Shown here one piece after another: positions 43,446 through 51,954 of a stretch of 64,000 nt of DNA (position 1 is the first letter of the stretch; each line of letters begins with the position of its first letter). The stretch is from assembly GCF_900129855.1 (NCBI RefSeq), contig NZ_LT670819.1, positions 4,960,001 through 5,024,000 on the forward strand, read 5' to 3'. The notes below the pieces were generated by a model, which saw only the letters and a program-made list of their open reading frames with translations, was not told where the DNA came from and searched no databases. A program made the translations under genes and the position numbers. The DNA comes from Streptomyces sp. 3214.6. Its GTDB lineage: Bacteria > Actinomycetota > Actinomycetes > Streptomycetales > Streptomycetaceae.

Positions 43446-43583
43446 GTGAGCAAGCGCACCTTCCAGCCGAACAACCGTCGTCGCGCCAAGACCCACGGCT
43501 TCCGCCTGCGGATGCGTACCCGTGCCGGCCGCGCGATTCTCGCGAACCGCCGCAGCAAGGGTCGCGCGAGCCTGTCCGCCTGA
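43446..43583 (+). CDS. rpmH: Ribosomal protein L34
   Basis: Large-subunit ribosomal protein of 45 residues, MSKRTFQPNNRRRAKTHGFR and then RMRTRAGRAILANRRSKGRA. It is highly basic with the complete L34 signature. GTG start at 43446. First gene of the rpmH-rnpA-yidD-yidC-jag-rsmG block and divergent from dnaA. Confidence 0.97.
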   Translation: MSKRTFQPNNRRRAKTHGFRLRMRTRAGRAILANRRSKGRASLSA

Positions 43584-43604
43584 TCCTGATCAGGTCATGA
43601 CGTC

Positions 43605-43976
43605 GTGCTGCCTACCGAGCATCGGCTGAGGCGGCGCGAGGACTTCGCGACCGCGGTACGACGGGGCCGTCGGGCCGGACGCCCGACTCTCGTCGTCCAT
43701 CTTCGTAGCGGTGCCACGGACCCGCACGCGCCTGGGGAGAGCGCTCCCCCGACGCGTGCGGGTTTCGTCGTGAGCAAGGCCGTGGGAGGCGCGGTCGTGC
43801 GCAACCAGGTGAAGCGCAGACTGCGTCACCTGATGCGCGACCGAGTCACTCTGTTCCCCCCCGGTAGCCTGGTAGTCGTACGGGCGCTGCCCGGGGCGGG
43901 CGACGCCGACCACGCACAGCTGGCCCAAGACCTGGATGCCGCCCTGCAACGGCTACTGGGAGGGGGCGCGCGATGA
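43605..43976 (+). CDS. rnpA: Ribonuclease P protein component
   Basis: Protein subunit of RNase P, 123 residues, which with the catalytic RNA trims tRNA 5' ends. It has the N-terminal LPTEHRLRRREDFATAVRRG and the RNR-type motif NQVKRRLRHLMRD. GTG start 21 bases after rpmH. The stop overlaps the yidD start (ATGA). Confidence 0.95.
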   Translation: MLPTEHRLRRREDFATAVRRGRRAGRPTLVVHLRSGATDPHAPGESAPPTRAGFVVSKAVGGAVVRNQVKRRLRHLMRDRVTLFPPGSLVVVRALPGAGDADHAQLAQDLDAALQRLLGGGAR

Positions 43977-44326
43977 AGTACCCGCTACTGGCTCTGATCA
44001 AGCTCTACCAGTGGACGATCAGTCCGCTGCTCGGGCCGGTGTGCAAGTACTACCCGTCGTGTTCCCACTACGGCTACACGGCCATCGACCGGCACGGTGC
44101 GATCAAGGGAACGGCACTCACGGCCTGGCGCATCCTGCGGTGCAATCCGTGGTCGCTGGGTGGAGTGGATCATGTTCCGCCGCGTAAGCGCCCGCGGTGG
44201 CACGAAATGTTGCGTGACGCCTGGCGTGCACGCAGGGGCGGGACCTCCGCCGCCGAAACGGCCACCGAAGAGAACCTCGCTTCGGGCCCGGCCGCAGAGA
44301 CACCGTCCCATGCCCAAGGAGCATGA
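43973..44326 (+). CDS. yidD: Membrane protein insertion efficiency factor YidD
   Basis: Small peripheral membrane protein of 117 residues that assists YidC. Conserved motifs are LYQWTISPLLGPVCKYYPSC, SHYGYTAIDRHGAIKG and WRILRCNPWSLGG, with the invariant cysteines. The C-terminal 40 residues are a polar extension beyond the usual 75-85-residue domain. The start overlaps rnpA by four bases and yidC starts 3 bases after it, so the block is translationally coupled. Confidence 0.95.
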   Translation: MKYPLLALIKLYQWTISPLLGPVCKYYPSCSHYGYTAIDRHGAIKGTALTAWRILRCNPWSLGGVDHVPPRKRPRWHEMLRDAWRARRGGTSAAETATEENLASGPAAETPSHAQGA

Positions 44327-44329
44327 TTA

Positions 44330-45607
44330 GTGGACACGATTGCCAGCCTCTTCAGCTTCATCACGACACCTGTCTCCTGGGTCATCGTCCAGTTCCACAA
44401 GGTGTACGGCGCCATCTTCGGCCCCGACACCGGGTGGGCCTGGGGCCTGTCCATCGTGTCCCTGGTGATTCTGATCCGTATCTGCCTGATCCCGCTCTTC
44501 GTGAAGCAGATCAAGTCGACGCGGGCCATGCAGACGCTCCAGCCCGAGATGAAGAAGATCCAGGAGCGCTACAAGAACGACAAGGCGCGTCAGTCCGAAG
44601 AGATGATGAAGCTGTACAAGGAGACGGGCACCAACCCGCTCTCCTCGTGCCTTCCCATCCTGGCGCAGTCCCCGTTCTTCTTCGCCCTGTACCACGTGCT
44701 CAACGGCATCGCCACGGGCTCGACGATCGGCGTCATCAACGAGTCGCTGCTCGCCAGCGCCCGTAAGGCGCACATCTTCGGCGCCCCGCTGGCCGCGAAG
44801 TTCACCGACGGCTCGGCGAAGGTGGAGTCGCTCGGCGCCTCGCTGACGGACGTCCGCGTCGTCACCGCGGTCATGATCGTGCTGATGTCGGCCTCGCAGT
44901 TCTTCACCCAGCGCCAGCTGATGACGAAGAACGTCGACACCTCGGTGAAGACGCCGTTCATGCAGCAGCAGAAGATGCTGATGTACGTCTTCCCGGTCAT
45001 GTTCGCCGTCTTCGGCATCAACTTCCCCGTCGGTGTCCTCGTCTACTGGCTGACCACCAACGTGTGGACCATGGGCCAGCAGATGTACGTGATCCGCAAC
45101 AACCCGACGCCGGGTTCCAAGGCTCAGGCCGCGTACCTGGAGCGCCTGTACAAGCACGTCACGCACCACGGCAAGACCCGCAGCCGCGGTGAGAGGGCCA
45201 TCGTCAAGGCCATCGTGGCCAAGGGCCGCGACCGCAACGACGCCGAGCGCAAGTTCATCAACGGTCTGACCAAGGTGGGCTTCGCGGCCCAGGCCGACGG
45301 CACCGTGATCAAGAGCGAGACCCAGGCAGCCGCCCAGGCCGAGGACGGCACGCCGACCAGCGCCGCCGCCAAGCGTCAGCAGCCCAAGCGGCAGTCGAAG
45401 TCCCAGCGACAGTCCACGACCCCCAAGGCGGCCGGCGAGACCACCCCGACCACGTCGCTGAGCAAGTCCGACGAGCCGGAGGACGCCAAGCCCTCCGGAG
45501 CCGCGAAGCAGGCCGCTCCCAAGCCCGGCACCGGAGGCCGCAGCAAGGCCCAGTCAGGGCAGCGCAAGGGCGGCCCGCAGCGCCCCAAGTCCCCGTCCAA
45601 GAAGTAA
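44330..45607 (+). CDS. yidC: Membrane protein insertase YidC
   Basis: Insertase of 425 residues that places small membrane proteins into the bilayer, alone or with SecYEG. Five membrane segments are expected; IRICLIPLFVKQIKSTRAMQ (with the conserved groove Arg), PLSSCLPILAQSPFFFALY and GINFPVGVLVYWLTTNVWT are family motifs. There is no lipoprotein signal. The C-terminal tail of about 130 residues is basic and Gln/Lys/Pro-rich, probably ribosome-contacting. GTG start. Confidence 0.96.
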   Translation: MDTIASLFSFITTPVSWVIVQFHKVYGAIFGPDTGWAWGLSIVSLVILIRICLIPLFVKQIKSTRAMQTLQPEMKKIQERYKNDKARQSEEMMKLYKETGTNPLSSCLPILAQSPFFFALYHVLNGIATGSTIGVINESLLASARKAHIFGAPLAAKFTDGSAKVESLGASLTDVRVVTAVMIVLMSASQFFTQRQLMTKNVDTSVKTPFMQQQKMLMYVFPVMFAVFGINFPVGVLVYWLTTNVWTMGQQMYVIRNNPTPGSKAQAAYLERLYKHVTHHGKTRSRGERAIVKAIVAKGRDRNDAERKFINGLTKVGFAAQADGTVIKSETQAAAQAEDGTPTSAAAKRQQPKRQSKSQRQSTTPKAAGETTPTTSLSKSDEPEDAKPSGAAKQAAPKPGTGGRSKAQSGQRKGGPQRPKSPSKK

Positions 45608-45622
45608 GAAGGAGCCCATCCC

Positions 45623-46135
45623 GTGACGGAAGGCACCACCTCCGCCGCCGCCGAGGGTGCAGACACCCTGACCCGCCTGGAGCAGGAGGGCGAGATCGCG
45701 GCGGACTACCTCGAGGGTCTGCTGGACATCGCCGATCTCGACGGCGACATCGACATGGACGTCGAGGCCGACCGCGCCTCTGTGTCGATCATCAGCGACG
45801 CGGGCACCCGTGACCTGCACAAGCTGGTCGGCCGGGACGGCGAGGTGCTGGAGGCGCTGCAGGAGCTCACGCGCCTGGCCGTGCACCGGGAGACCGGCGA
45901 CCGCAGCCGTCTGATGCTGGACATCGGGGGTTACCGCGCCAAGAAGCGCGCCGAGCTCTCCGAGCTGGGCGCCAAGGCCGCGGCCGACGCGAAGAACAGT
46001 GGTGAGCCGGTGAAGATGAAGCCGATGACGCCCTTCGAGCGCAAGGTCGTGCACGACGCGGTCAAGGCCGCCGGCCTGCGCAGTGAGTCCGAGGGCGAGG
46101 AGCCGCAGCGCTTCGTCGTCGTGCTGCCCAACTGA
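45623..46135 (+). CDS. jag: Jag/KhpB KH-R3H RNA-binding protein
   Basis: RNA-binding protein of 170 residues with a KH domain (about 70-125, GRDGEVLEALQELTRLAVH) and a C-terminal R3H domain (MTPFERKVVHDAVKAAG and RFVVVLPN). The N-terminal Jag domain is reduced to an acidic helical segment. The family affects cell elongation and small-RNA function, partnered with KhpA. It lies 15 bases after yidC with GAAGGAG ahead. Confidence 0.93.
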   Translation: MTEGTTSAAAEGADTLTRLEQEGEIAADYLEGLLDIADLDGDIDMDVEADRASVSIISDAGTRDLHKLVGRDGEVLEALQELTRLAVHRETGDRSRLMLDIGGYRAKKRAELSELGAKAAADAKNSGEPVKMKPMTPFERKVVHDAVKAAGLRSESEGEEPQRFVVVLPN

Positions 46136-46153
46136 TTCGGTACGTACGTATCC

Positions 46154-46189
46154 CCGGCCCCGTCTGTAGCGCAGACGGGGCCGGTCTTT
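46154..46189 (+). terminator. Rho-independent terminator after jag
   Basis: A perfect 13-bp stem (46154-46166 with 46172-46184) is followed by TCTTT. It separates the yidC-jag block from rsmG. Confidence 0.85.
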
Positions 46190-46253
46190 GTCAGCCTGGT
46201 AGTTCTGGTGGTCGGCGCTCGAAGCGCTGATGCGGTACGGAAGGACGGTCCCC

Positions 46254-46970
46254 GTGACGGAGGCAGCGGAGCTCCCCCCTGCGCCCGAAGTGGCACGTGA
46301 GGTATTCGGCGATCGCTTCGGTGATGCGGTCCGGTACGCCGAGCTCCTGGCCGAGGCAGGTGTGCAGCGTGGGCTCATCGGCCCACGAGAGGTGCCCCGC
46401 CTGTGGGAGAGGCACATCCTGAACTGCGCGGTGCTCTCCGAGGTCGTGCCCGAGGGCGTGACCGTGTGCGACGTCGGATCGGGTGCCGGCCTCCCCGGCA
46501 TTCCGCTGGCGCTCGTCAGGGAAGACCTGAAGATCACCCTGCTGGAGCCGCTTCTGCGACGCACCAACTTCCTCACCGAGGTCGTCGAGCTCCTCGGCCT
46601 CGACCATGTGACGGTGGAGCGGGGCCGTGCCGAGGAGGTCATGGGCAAGGTGCAGCCGGTGCATGTGGTGACCGCCCGCGCCGTGGCGCCCCTGGACCGA
46701 CTGGCCGCCTGGGGAATCCCGCTGCTGCGTCCCTATGGCGAGATGCTCGCCCTCAAGGGCGACACCGCCGAGGAAGAGCTGAAGAGCGCCTCCTCGGCAC
46801 TGAGCAAGCTCGGTGCCGTGAGCACCTCGATCCTGCAGGTCGGCGAGGGCGTCGTCGACCCGCTGTCCACGGTGGTGCGGGTCGAGGTCGGGGAAAGTCC
46901 GGGCGGTGTGCGATTCGCGGCCAAACGGGCCAAGGCGGCCCGCACGGGCCGTACGCGCCGACGCCGCTGA
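46254..46970 (+). CDS. rsmG: 16S rRNA m7G527 methyltransferase RsmG (GidB)
   Basis: Methyltransferase of 238 residues that modifies G527 of 16S rRNA using SAM. The SAM site is CDVGSGAGLPGIPLAL, and RHILNCAVL and VTARAVAPLDRL are family motifs. GTG 46254 is chosen because GGAAGGAC lies 7 bases ahead and MTEAAELPPAP is the usual start. Loss of rsmG gives low-level streptomycin resistance; this copy is intact. The C-terminus is a basic tail. Confidence 0.95.
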   Translation: MTEAAELPPAPEVAREVFGDRFGDAVRYAELLAEAGVQRGLIGPREVPRLWERHILNCAVLSEVVPEGVTVCDVGSGAGLPGIPLALVREDLKITLLEPLLRRTNFLTEVVELLGLDHVTVERGRAEEVMGKVQPVHVVTARAVAPLDRLAAWGIPLLRPYGEMLALKGDTAEEELKSASSALSKLGAVSTSILQVGEGVVDPLSTVVRVEVGESPGGVRFAAKRAKAARTGRTRRRR

Positions 46971-47046
46971 GACGTACTCCACACAAGCTGCCAAACCTAC
47001 GCATCACGGAGTGTCGCGAGGATCCGGCCGCGGGCGCTGTGCATCG

Positions 47047-47062
47047 TGTTTCACGTGAAACG
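47047..47062. promoter_or_regulatory. parS site upstream of parA
   Basis: TGTTTCACGTGAAACG, one base off the perfect palindrome, lies between rsmG and parA. ParB bound here could repress parAB. Confidence 0.93.
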
Positions 47063-47156
47063 TCGCTCCCTGCTCCACGGCATTATCAGCCGCGGCCGCG
47101 CCGCGGCCGAACCCCGCGACCGCAAGCCTCTCGGTTCACTCGATGAGGTACCGGAG

Positions 47157-47183
47157 TTGTCCACAGAGGCGGATTTCTCCACA
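47157..47183 (+). promoter_or_regulatory. DnaA boxes upstream of parA
   Basis: An exact TTGTCCACA (47157-47165) and a one-mismatch TTCTCCACA (47175-47183) lie 18 bases apart, ahead of the chosen parA start and between two parS sites. They could tie parA expression to DnaA. Confidence 0.65.
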
Positions 47184-47219
47184 GAACAACAGGCCTCACT
47201 GGTTCACCACCCCGAAGAC

Positions 47220-48293
47220 ATGGGAGGCTCTGTTCATTGCGAGCCTGAAGTCGAGGAGAGTGAATCCTTGCGGTCCGACGCCAACATCGCGGGACCGATG
47301 ACCGATCCGGTCCCCGGTCCCCGTACCGAGTCGTTCGGGGAGGATGTTTCACGTGAAACACCGCCCCCTATGGACGACACTCCGATCGGTCGTGCTGCCC
47401 AACTCGCGGTGGAGGCTCTGGGCCGCGCCGGCGAGGGTCTGCCACGCCCTGAACAAACCCGTGTGATCGTGGTCGCCAACCAGAAGGGCGGGGTGGGCAA
47501 GACGACGACGACGGTCAACCTTGCCGCCTCCCTGGCCCTGCACGGGGGCCGCGTCCTGGTGGTCGACCTCGACCCGCAGGGCAACGCGTCCACCGCCCTC
47601 GGGATCGACCACCACGCCGAGGTTCCGTCCATCTATGACGTGTTGGTGGAGAGCCGTCCCCTCGCTGAAGTCGTTCAGCCCGTACCCGATGTAGAAGGCC
47701 TCTTCTGCGCTCCCGCCACGATCGATCTCGCCGGTGCGGAGATCGAATTGGTCTCCCTGGTGGCACGTGAGAGCCGTCTTCAGCGAGCGATCCAGGCATA
47801 CGAACAGCCGCTGGACTACATCCTCATCGACTGCCCGCCTTCCCTCGGCCTGCTGACGGTCAACGCGCTGGTCGCCGGTGCCGAGGTCCTCATCCCGATC
47901 CAGTGCGAGTACTACGCGCTGGAAGGGCTCGGCCAGCTGCTGCGTAACGTCGACCTGGTGCGGGGGCACCTCAACCCCACTCTGCATGTGTCGACCATCC
48001 TGCTCACCATGTACGACGGCCGGACGCGTCTCGCGTCGCAGGTCGCCGAGGAGGTGCGCACCCACTTCGGTGACGAGGTGCTGCGGACGAGCATTCCCCG
48101 CTCGGTCCGTATCTCCGAGGCGCCGAGCTATGGGCAGACGGTGCTGACCTACGATCCTGGATCGAGCGGCGCCCTCTCCTACCTTGAGGCAGCACGAGAG
48201 CTTGCGCTGAGGGGTGTCGACGTCAGTTACGACCCGACGCACGCCCATATCGGCGCCCAGAACAACCCGAACATGGTGGAGGGGATCCAGTGA
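47220..48293 (+). CDS. parA: Chromosome-partitioning ATPase ParA
   Basis: Deviant Walker ATPase of 357 residues that moves and positions the origin with ParB. KGGVGKTT lies at about residues 89-96; DLDPQGNAST and LIDCPPSLGLL are the other nucleotide motifs. ATG 47220 (MGGSVHCEPEVEE) gives the usual Streptomyces length; a GTG at 47046 inside parS would add 58 residues. The N-terminal 75 residues are disordered, and a parS is embedded in this region. The stop overlaps the parB start. Confidence 0.95.
   Translation: MGGSVHCEPEVEESESLRSDANIAGPMTDPVPGPRTESFGEDVSRETPPPMDDTPIGRAAQLAVEALGRAGEGLPRPEQTRVIVVANQKGGVGKTTTTVNLAASLALHGGRVLVVDLDPQGNASTALGIDHHAEVPSIYDVLVESRPLAEVVQPVPDVEGLFCAPATIDLAGAEIELVSLVARESRLQRAIQAYEQPLDYILIDCPPSLGLLTVNALVAGAEVLIPIQCEYYALEGLGQLLRNVDLVRGHLNPTLHVSTILLTMYDGRTRLASQVAEEVRTHFGDEVLRTSIPRSVRISEAPSYGQTVLTYDPGSSGALSYLEAARELALRGVDVSYDPTHAHIGAQNNPNMVEGIQ
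47345..47360. promoter_or_regulatory. parS site inside parA
   Basis: Perfect TGTTTCACGTGAAACA within the disordered N-terminal part of parA, encoding VSRET. Confidence 0.97.
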
Positions 48294-49390
48294 GTGAGCG
48301 ACGGAGGGGGTTGGGCCGTGGCCTTGGCGCGTTGATCCCTGCTGCCCCGACGGAGAAGAATCCGGCGCAGGCCGCGGTGGGAGGCGGGGGATCCACATCC
48401 CCCGCAGCCGTCCCGGTTCTGACGACGGACCGCGGGGTGGCCGCGGCGAAGGTGGCCACGCTCCCGCATGTTTCACGTGAAACAGAGGAGTTGTCGGCGA
48501 ACGGCGTCCTGGAGACCCCCGCCGCGCCGATCGGCGCGCATTTCGCGGAGATCCCCCTCGACCACATCACGCCGAACCCGCGCCAGCCCCGTGAGGTCTT
48601 CGACGAGGACGCGCTGCACGAGCTCATCACCTCCATCAAGGAGGTCGGTCTCCTCCAGCCGGTCGTCGTACGCCAGACCGGTCCCGCGCGCTACGAGCTC
48701 ATCATGGGTGAGCGGCGCTGGCGGGCTTGCCGCGAGGCCGGCCTGGAGGCCATCCCGGCGATCGTGCGGGCCACGGACGACGAGAAGCTCCTCCTGGACG
48801 CCCTCCTGGAGAACCTCCACCGGGCTCAGCTGAACCCGCTGGAAGAGGCAGCCGCCTACGACCAGTTGCTGAAGGACTTCAACTGCACGCACGACCAGCT
48901 GGCGGACCGCATCGGTCGATCCCGTCCGCAGGTCTCCAACACGCTGCGGCTACTGAAGCTTTCGCCGGCGGTGCAGCGCAGGGTCGCGGCGGGAGTCCTC
49001 TCCGCCGGTCACGCCCGGGCGCTGCTCTCGGTGGACGACTCGGAAGAGCAGGACCGGCTGGCCCACCGCATCGTCGCCGAAGGGCTCTCGGTGCGGGCCG
49101 TGGAGGAGATCGTGACCCTCATGGGATCACGTCCGCAGACGGCTCAGCGTGCCAAAGGGCCGCGTGCCGGTGGTCGGGTCTCCCCGGCTCTGACCGACCT
49201 TGCGACCCGGCTCTCGGACCGTTTCGAGACACGGGTGAAGGTCGACTTGGGGCAGAAGAAGGGCAAGATCACCGTCGAGTTCGCCTCGATGGAGGACCTT
49301 GAGCGCATCCTCGGCACACTCGCTCCCGGTGAGGGCCCTGTCCTGCAGAAGGGCCTCGTGGAGGGCGACATAGAGGAAACGGAAGACTGA
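48290..49390 (+). CDS. parB: Chromosome-partitioning protein ParB
   Basis: CTPase and DNA-sliding clamp of 366 residues that loads at parS and spreads. N-terminal motifs are ITPNPRQPREVFDEDALHEL and MGERRWRACREA (CTP-binding). The helix-turn-helix is LADRIGRSRPQVSNTLRLLK, and the C-terminus is the dimerisation domain. The GTG start overlaps parA (GTGA). The gene contains a parS within its N-terminal linker. Confidence 0.97.
   Translation: MSERRRGLGRGLGALIPAAPTEKNPAQAAVGGGGSTSPAAVPVLTTDRGVAAAKVATLPHVSRETEELSANGVLETPAAPIGAHFAEIPLDHITPNPRQPREVFDEDALHELITSIKEVGLLQPVVVRQTGPARYELIMGERRWRACREAGLEAIPAIVRATDDEKLLLDALLENLHRAQLNPLEEAAAYDQLLKDFNCTHDQLADRIGRSRPQVSNTLRLLKLSPAVQRRVAAGVLSAGHARALLSVDDSEEQDRLAHRIVAEGLSVRAVEEIVTLMGSRPQTAQRAKGPRAGGRVSPALTDLATRLSDRFETRVKVDLGQKKGKITVEFASMEDLERILGTLAPGEGPVLQKGLVEGDIEETED
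48469..48484. promoter_or_regulatory. parS site inside parB
   Basis: Perfect TGTTTCACGTGAAACA at about codons 60-65 of parB, encoding HVSRET. Confidence 0.97.
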
Positions 49391-49432
49391 GCCGCGGCTC
49401 GGCCGGGGCCCCTGTCGGCCGTCGGATCCTCT

Positions 49433-49473
49433 GAGCGAGCCGTGTCCGGTGTGTACCGGAACACGGCTCGCTC
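49433..49473 (+). terminator. parAB terminator
   Basis: A 13-bp perfect outer stem (49433-49445 with 49461-49473) has an added inner CCGG/CCGG pairing and is followed by TTTGCTTT, 43 bases after parB. Confidence 0.88.
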
Positions 49474-49573
49474 TTTGCTTTCAGTCGGTATCGGCGGAAT
49501 CGCATCGTGGATACGATGCGGTGAGGCTTTGGCGCATCCACCTTGCAGTACCTCGGAGCGGGAGGCGGGGGCC

Positions 49574-49831
49574 ATGCGAACGATGAGCCGGACCGGATTG
49601 GTGAGCGCCGGACTGGGGCTGGGCGCGGTCGGCGGTTTCGTCGGCAGTCTGCTCAGAGAACGGAGTGCTCTGACGGCCGCTCGCGATGCTGCGGGCGAAG
49701 GAAGCGAGGAACAGCCTTCATGGGGCGTCGGCTTGTACCGCTCACGCTGGACAACCTTCAGGACCTTCCCAAGCGCTGTCGTTCGTGCGTCTTCTGGGAG
49801 CTGGACCCCGTCAGCGGTGCGGCCGCGGTAA
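49574..49831 (+). CDS. Possible small membrane protein overlapping GNAT gene
   Basis: ATG 49574 follows GGGAGGCGGGGG and opens an 85-codon frame beginning MRTMSRTGLVSAGLGLGAVG, a plausible small membrane segment with G/C at most third positions for about 35 codons. It runs 112 bases into the GNAT gene in another frame, where its codons lose this bias. It could be a short real gene or a leader; I cannot decide. Confidence 0.3.
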   Translation: MRTMSRTGLVSAGLGLGAVGGFVGSLLRERSALTAARDAAGEGSEEQPSWGVGLYRSRWTTFRTFPSAVVRASSGSWTPSAVRPR

Positions 49832-50337
49832 AGGCGGGCACGTCCTCCCTGGAGAAGGAGTCCTGGATCTCCGCCGTCCTGTTGGACTGGGGGTCGTGCG
49901 GTCGGGTCGTCTATGTGGACGACGCCCCCGTGGGTTTCGTCCTGTACGCGCCGCCCGCCTATGTCCCCCGCTCGACGGCCTTTCCCACAAGTCCCGTGTC
50001 GCCGGATGCGGTGCAGCTGATGACCGCGTTCATCATGCCGGGCTACCAGGGCCAGGGACTTGGCCGCGTGATGGTCCAGACGGTGGCCAAGGATCTGCTG
50101 CGACGGGGGTTCAAGGCCATCGAGGCGTTCGGTGACGCCCGTTGGAAAGAGCCTGCCTGCATGCTTCCTGCCGATCACTTGCTGGCAGTGGGCTTCAAGA
50201 CGGTGCGCCCTCATCCCGTCCATCCTCGACTGAGGCTGGAGTTGCGGACCACGCTCTCCTGGAAGGAGGACGTGGAGATGGCGCTCGATCGGTTGCTGGG
50301 GGCGGTTCAGAAGGAGCCGGCGCTGCGCCCGCTGTAG
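49720..50337 (+). CDS. GNAT-family N-acetyltransferase
   Basis: Acetyltransferase of 205 residues. The acetyl-CoA loop is GYQGQGLGRVMVQTVAKDLL. An N-terminal CRSCVFWE motif with two cysteines and a Trp is typical of this Streptomyces subfamily found beside parB. ATG 49720 (MGRRLVPLTLDNLQDL) is chosen as the family start with GAGGA upstream; the longer frame to 49543 is Arg-rich and not credible. Substrate unknown. Confidence 0.9.
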   Translation: MGRRLVPLTLDNLQDLPKRCRSCVFWELDPVSGAAAVKAGTSSLEKESWISAVLLDWGSCGRVVYVDDAPVGFVLYAPPAYVPRSTAFPTSPVSPDAVQLMTAFIMPGYQGQGLGRVMVQTVAKDLLRRGFKAIEAFGDARWKEPACMLPADHLLAVGFKTVRPHPVHPRLRLELRTTLSWKEDVEMALDRLLGAVQKEPALRPL

Positions 50338-50358
50338 GGCGTTATGTGGGGCACAGCG

Positions 50359-50388
50359 ATGGGGCCGACCCTTGCGGGTCGGCCCCAT
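50359..50388. terminator. Bidirectional terminator abutting parS
   Basis: A perfect 13-bp stem (50359-50371 with 50376-50388) lies between the convergent GNAT and trxA genes. Its right edge is two bases from a parS site. Confidence 0.85.
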
Positions 50389-50390
50389 TG

Positions 50391-50406
50391 TGTTTCACGT
50401 GAAACA
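50391..50406. promoter_or_regulatory. parS site
   Basis: Perfect TGTTTCACGTGAAACA between convergent GNAT and trxA. Confidence 0.97.
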
Positions 50407-50434
50407 TCGGCCGTCGGAGGGACGGTTCAGTGCC

Positions 50435-50767
50435 TCACTCGGAGATGAAGGTCTCCAGGTCGCGGACGAGCGCGGCCTTGGGCTTGGCGCCGACGATGGT
50501 CTTCGCGACCTCGCCACCCTGGTAGACATTCAAGGTCGGGATCGACATGACGCCGTACTTGGCGGCCGTGGTCGGGTTCTCGTCGATGTTGAGCTTGACG
50601 ATCTCGATCTTGTCGCCGTGCTCGGCGGCGATGGCCTCGAGCGAGGGAGCGATCTGGCGGCACGGGCCGCACCACTCGGCCCAGAAGTCCACCAGGACGG
50701 GCTTGTCGCTCTTGAGGACGACCTCATCGAAGTCGGCGTCGGTCACATGCTTCAGGGTGCCGGCCAC
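50435..50767 (-). CDS. trxA: Thioredoxin
   Basis: Disulfide reductase of 110 residues with the active site WCGPC. The start GTG 50767 (MAGTLKHVTDADFDEVV) has AAGGAG ahead and gives the normal length; the longer frame runs into trxB. It is reduced by the thioredoxin reductase encoded 40 bases upstream on the same strand. Confidence 0.97.
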   Translation of the reverse strand: MAGTLKHVTDADFDEVVLKSDKPVLVDFWAEWCGPCRQIAPSLEAIAAEHGDKIEIVKLNIDENPTTAAKYGVMSIPTLNVYQGGEVAKTIVGAKPKAALVRDLETFISE

Positions 50768-50807
50768 AGGGGGCTCCTTAATTCCTTGTGCGGTGGGGAG
50801 GAGAGGG

Positions 50808-51776
50808 TCAGACAGCGGTCTTCTCGGGCTCGGCCTGCTCCTCGTCCGCGAGGGCGGCGAGGTAGCGCTCGGCGTCGAGGGCGGAGGAGCAGCCGGTGCC
50901 GGCAGCGGTGATTGCCTGGCGGTAGGTGTGGTCAACCACGTCACCCGCGGCGAAGACACCGGTCAGGTTCGTGCGGGTGGAGGGGGCGGCGACCTTGAGG
51001 TAGCCCTCCTCGTCGAGGTCGAGCTGGCCCTTGAAGAGCTCGGTACGCGGGTCGTGACCGATCGCGATGAACAGGCCGGTCACCGGCAGATCCGAGAGCT
51101 CGCCGGTCTTGAGGTTGCGCAGCTTCAGCCCGGCCAGCTTCTGGTCGCCCTGGACCTCGGCGACCTCGCTGTCCCAGACGAACTTGATCTTCGGATCGGC
51201 GAAGGCGCGCTCCTGCATCGCCTTGGAGGCGCGCAGGGTGTCACGCCGGTGGACGATCGTCACGGACTTGGCGAAGCGGGAGAGGAACGTGGCCTCCTCC
51301 ATCGCGGTGTCCCCGCCGCCGATCACGGCGATGTCCTGCTCCTTGAAGAAGAAGCCGTCACAGGTGGCGCACCAGGAGACACCGCGGCCGGACAGGGCGT
51401 CCTCGTTCGGCAGGCCGAGCTTGCGGTGCTGTGAGCCGGTCGTCACGATGACGGCCTTCGCGCGGTGGACCGTGCCGGCGGTGTCCGTGACGGTCTTGAT
51501 CTCACCGGTGAGGTCGACGGAGACGATGTCGTCGGGGATCAGTTCGGCGCCGAAGCGCTCGGCCTGGGCGCGCATGTTGTCCATGAGCTCGGGGCCCATG
51601 ATGCCGTCCTGGAACCCCGGGAAGTTCTCCACCTCGGTGGTGTTCATCAGGGCACCGCCCGCGGTGACGGCTCCTTCGAACACCAGCGGCTTCAGCGACG
51701 CGCGTGCGGTGTAGAGGGCCGCGGTGTAGCCGGCGGGCCCGGAGCCGATGATGATCACGTTACGGACGTCGCTCAC
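50808..51776 (-). CDS. trxB: Thioredoxin reductase
   Basis: NADPH-dependent flavoprotein of 322 residues that reduces thioredoxin. FAD motif GSGPAGYTAALYTARA, redox site CATC, NADPH motif GGGDTAMEEATFL and C-terminal AAGDVVDHTYRQAITAAGTG are all intact. The GTG start 51776 (MSDVRNVIIIGSG) is the family start. It forms an operon with trxA. Confidence 0.97.
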   Translation of the reverse strand: MSDVRNVIIIGSGPAGYTAALYTARASLKPLVFEGAVTAGGALMNTTEVENFPGFQDGIMGPELMDNMRAQAERFGAELIPDDIVSVDLTGEIKTVTDTAGTVHRAKAVIVTTGSQHRKLGLPNEDALSGRGVSWCATCDGFFFKEQDIAVIGGGDTAMEEATFLSRFAKSVTIVHRRDTLRASKAMQERAFADPKIKFVWDSEVAEVQGDQKLAGLKLRNLKTGELSDLPVTGLFIAIGHDPRTELFKGQLDLDEEGYLKVAAPSTRTNLTGVFAAGDVVDHTYRQAITAAGTGCSSALDAERYLAALADEEQAEPEKTAV

Positions 51777-51954
51777 GGCTTGTTTCCTCGTCTCTGGACT
51801 GCGTCGGTCGACCGGGGGAGCTTCTTGGACTCTCACCCCACCCAACGGATCCTAAGGGGCGCGCATTCCCGGTGTGTCCGGGCACACGGAGCGATGACGC
51901 CGGAGGGGATGCCACGGGGAATACGAGCGCGGGAACGAGACGAGCCGTCGACCG

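Noticed and set aside
47046..47219. GTG 47046 as the parA start
   Set aside because: The codons overlap a parS site and then DnaA boxes; the ATG at 47220 gives the usual ParA length. Kept only as an alternative.
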